Assembly (NCBI GenBank): GCA_028287345.1
Contig: JAQBPV010000485.1
Location: 1-47,923 of the forward strand
Source of the DNA: Gemmatimonadota bacterium
GTDB lineage: Bacteria; Gemmatimonadota; Gemmatimonadetes; Gemmatimonadales; Gemmatimonadaceae
Length of the DNA stretch: 47,923 bases
Reading direction: 5' to 3'
Shown piece after piece: positions 46,223 through 47,923 of the stretch. The translations under genes and the position numbers were made by a program. The notes beneath the pieces were generated by a model. That model was not told where the DNA came from and did not search any database. It saw only the letters and a list, made by a program, of their open reading frames with translations. Position 1 is the first letter of the stretch. Every line of letters begins with the position of its first letter.

Positions 46223-46515
46223 GCCGCAAGTATCGCGACCGAGTGCAGGCGATCTACCTCGGCAAGCTGTTGGAGGACCATCGCGACGATGACGGAAAGC
46301 CGCGCTACTACACCGGCCACGTCGACACGTTGAACGGTTACGTGACGGTGTATTCGCAGGGTTATGACAGGAAGTGGCGCGCCTTCACCGAAGTGCGTTT
46401 CATCTGGAACGGCCGCGAGTACGCCCGCTCGTGGGACCGCAAGTTCTCCGAGCGCGGGGTGGTCACGATCGCTCGTCGTTTCGCGGCACAAGTTGTCGCC
46501 GGTGAAATCCGGTGA
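46219..46515 (+). CDS. Hypothetical protein, 98 residues
   Basis: ATGA-coupled. A basic, strand-rich protein (YYTGHVDTLNGYVTVYSQGYDRKWRAFTEVRFIWNGREYARSWDRKFSERGVVTIA), like small phage beta-barrel or OB-like proteins, but no family is clear. It lies in the replication operon. Confidence 0.55.
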   Translation: MSRKYRDRVQAIYLGKLLEDHRDDDGKPRYYTGHVDTLNGYVTVYSQGYDRKWRAFTEVRFIWNGREYARSWDRKFSERGVVTIARRFAAQVVAGEIR

Positions 46516-46718
46516 CCCCCCCCGAGCACACGGCAGGACGGGACAGCGCAGGAACGTGCAAATGCGTGACCCCGACGCATTGCGTGAAAGGCCATGTCGC
46601 GATGTGGTGCACCTGCAAGTATTTCCGCCCCGCACCTAACGGGACGTTCAACGACTTCCCGATGATCCGGTATCCCGCGCCGCCATCCTGCTACCGATGC
46701 GGCAAGGCGGAGCCATGA
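46512..46718 (+). CDS. Zinc-site hypothetical protein, 68 residues
   Basis: GTGA-coupled. Motifs CKCVTPTHCVKGH, CTCKYF and CYRCGK suggest one or two zinc sites. The start codon is followed by a run of eight C, so a base-count error there would change the frame. Not recognised. Confidence 0.5.
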   Translation: MTPPEHTAGRDSAGTCKCVTPTHCVKGHVAMWCTCKYFRPAPNGTFNDFPMIRYPAPPSCYRCGKAEP

Positions 46719-46816
46719 GACGCGCCTACGACGAGGTAGAGTACTCGCGTTCGCGCCCCCGACCGGACGAGGGAACGGCGGCACAGAAGTACGCGTCGCG
46801 GTTGGACGCGGCGTGA
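46715..46816 (+). CDS. 33-codon ORF bridging to the primase-helicase
   Basis: Begins at ATGA and ends at the GTGA of the primase-helicase start. The basic peptide (RRAYDEVEYSRSRPRPDEG) has no known relatives. It may couple translation. Confidence 0.4.
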   Translation: MRRAYDEVEYSRSRPRPDEGTAAQKYASRLDAA

Positions 46817-47923
46817 CGGCCATTTCACTACCGACCGAGAAACCAGTGGATCGCGTCCTCGCGAAGCTTGCGCGTGTGAAACCGAACGGCTCCCGCCAGT
46901 GGATGGCGCGCTGTCCGGCGCACGAGGACGACACTGCGTCCCTGTCCATCAAGGAGGGCACGGACGGGCGTGTGCTGCTCAACTGTCACGCGATGTGCCA
47001 GACGGCGGCGGTCGTTGCGGCGATTTCGTTATCCATGTCCGACCTGTACGCGCAATCCAGCGTAAAGCCCGACACGAGCACCACCGTCACACCGGTTGAG
47101 CGTCCGGCGCTCGTCAAGACATACGACTATGTGAACGCGGAAGGCGTGCTGCAATTCCAGGCATGTCGCTTCCGGAAGTCGGACGGCAAGAAGGAATTTC
47201 GCCAGCGTCGCCCCGATGGAAAAGGCGGGTGGATCTGGAACCTCACCGATGTTGAACCGGTGCTGTATCGCCTGCCGGAAACGCTCGCCGCGATCGAAAG
47301 CGGCAAGACGATCTACATCGTGGAAGGCGAGAAGGATGCCGACGCGTTAAGCATGGAAGGCTACTCGGCCACGACCTGCCCAATGGGCGCGGGCAAGTGG
47401 CGCGAGACGTTCAGCGCGGCGCTCAAGGGCGCGTCCGTTGTGATCTTCCCCGACAACGACGAGCCGGGTCAGAGCCACGCGGAACAAGTCGCGGCGAGCC
47501 TTACCGCGGCCGACTGCGCGGTCAAGGTCGTGATGCTGCCCAACTTGCCGCCCAAGGGTGACGTCTCCGACTGGCTGGACTCGCCGGATTGCGACGTGGA
47601 CGTAATGGAGGAGCTGGTTCGCAACACGCCGCGGTGGACTGGCGACGAGCTCCAAGCACGTCACCGCACGCGATGGCGGTTAGACGAGTTGATGGAAAAT
47701 GAGTCCATCATGCGCCCCCCCCCGCCGATCGTTCCGCGGTTAGCGTGGGCTGGTCGGTCCACGTTGCTCGCCGCGAGAGAGAAGGCGGGCAAGTCCACCT
47801 TAACCGGATTCCTCACCGCCGCGGTCACCAACGGCACGGACTTCCTCGGCGAGTTCTGCGCCAAGGGCGACGTGCTGGTGATCGGACTCGAGGAATTCAT
47901 CGGCGACACCGCGCGTCGCCTCA
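46813..47923 (+). CDS. Primase-helicase, N-terminal part (continues at position 1)
   Basis: GTG start in a GTGA overlap. Residues 34-62 form a CHC2-like zinc site (CPAHED, then NCHAMC: Cys34, His37, Cys58, Cys62). A linker and strand region precede the TOPRIM domain: IYIVEGEKDADAL (Glu171) and IFPDNDEPG (Asp214, Asp216), the metal-binding residues that make primers. The Walker A (REKAGKST, about 322-329) begins the helicase and straddles the join to position 1. The order zinc, TOPRIM, RecA-like is that of T7 gp4 and P4-type primase-helicases. There is no stop before the window end. Confidence 0.95.
   Translation, partial: MTAISLPTEKPVDRVLAKLARVKPNGSRQWMARCPAHEDDTASLSIKEGTDGRVLLNCHAMCQTAAVVAAISLSMSDLYAQSSVKPDTSTTVTPVERPALVKTYDYVNAEGVLQFQACRFRKSDGKKEFRQRRPDGKGGWIWNLTDVEPVLYRLPETLAAIESGKTIYIVEGEKDADALSMEGYSATTCPMGAGKWRETFSAALKGASVVIFPDNDEPGQSHAEQVAASLTAADCAVKVVMLPNLPPKGDVSDWLDSPDCDVDVMEELVRNTPRWTGDELQARHRTRWRLDELMENESIMRPPPPIVPRLAWAGRSTLLAAREKAGKSTLTGFLTAAVTNGTDFLGEFCAKGDVLVIGLEEFIGDTARRL
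47797..47923. repeat. Terminal direct repeat, right copy
   Basis: Identical to positions 1-127. See the left copy. It makes the window circular when the two are merged. Confidence 0.97.

Overview
The window is an essentially complete, GC-rich genome of a temperate, short-tailed (podovirus-type) double-stranded DNA phage. The first 127 bases (1-127) are repeated exactly as the last 127 (47797-47923), so the true molecule or assembly is circular, with about 47,796 unique bases. One gene, a primase-helicase, runs in frame across the join. Nearly all genes are on the + strand and are packed with ATGA, GTGA or TGATG stop/start overlaps.

Layout on the circle. 46.8 kb through the join to 0.8 kb: primase-helicase, followed at 0.83-0.94 kb by four 11-bp-spaced GGAACC repeats that may mark the origin. 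1.1-2.1 kb: small accessory genes. 2.1-2.6 kb: a minus-strand XRE repressor and a well-formed divergent promoter/operator pair. 2.6-9.9 kb: accessory genes, including a YspA-like SLOG protein, a lipoprotein, several zinc-cysteine proteins, an ECF-type sigma factor, a zinc finger/nucleotidyltransferase fusion, a secreted PKD protein and a RyR-domain protein. 9.9-11.6 kb: HNH endonuclease, RusA-type resolvase and a Tat-type exported protein. 12.0-14.1 kb: terminase small and large subunits. 14.1-36.9 kb: the virion and lysis genes. The head module (portal, Bbp19-like protein, scaffold, major capsid protein, Bbp16-like cement protein) resembles Bordetella phage BPP-1. The tail and ejection module (tail tubes A and B, gp14/15/16-like internal proteins, T7-type fibre N-terminus on a beta-helix spike) is of T7 type. 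Then come a membrane protein, a putative holin and an M15 peptidase endolysin. 36.9-38.1 kb: a minus-strand 'moron' with a CmcI-type methyltransferase and a membrane protein. 38.6-39.3 kb: a second divergent repressor/Cro pair. 39.4-43.0 kb: recombination and replication accessory genes (Gam-like, Erf annealing protein, SWIM protein, HNH). 43.1-44.6 kb: excisionase-like gene, tyrosine integrase and an attP carrying the 3' half of a leucine tRNA gene. 44.8-46.8 kb: a Ref/DUF968-like HNH protein, small zinc proteins, and a third divergent switch pairing an XRE repressor with a LexA-like DNA-binding protein.

No DNA or RNA polymerase gene is visible. Replication therefore presumably uses the host polymerase, loaded by the phage primase-helicase and supported by Erf, Gam and RusA. 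Transcription presumably uses the host enzyme, possibly redirected by the phage's own sigma factor. The genome carries at least eight candidate transcription regulators: three XRE repressors, a Cro-like protein, an ECF sigma factor, a LuxR-type HTH, a LexA-like winged helix and an excisionase-type HTH. That is heavy for its size. The host is unknown. The lipobox and Tat-type signals and the M15 endolysin fit many bacteria, and the PKD domain style loosely suggests Gemmatimonadota or another GC-rich Gram-negative group, which is only a guess.
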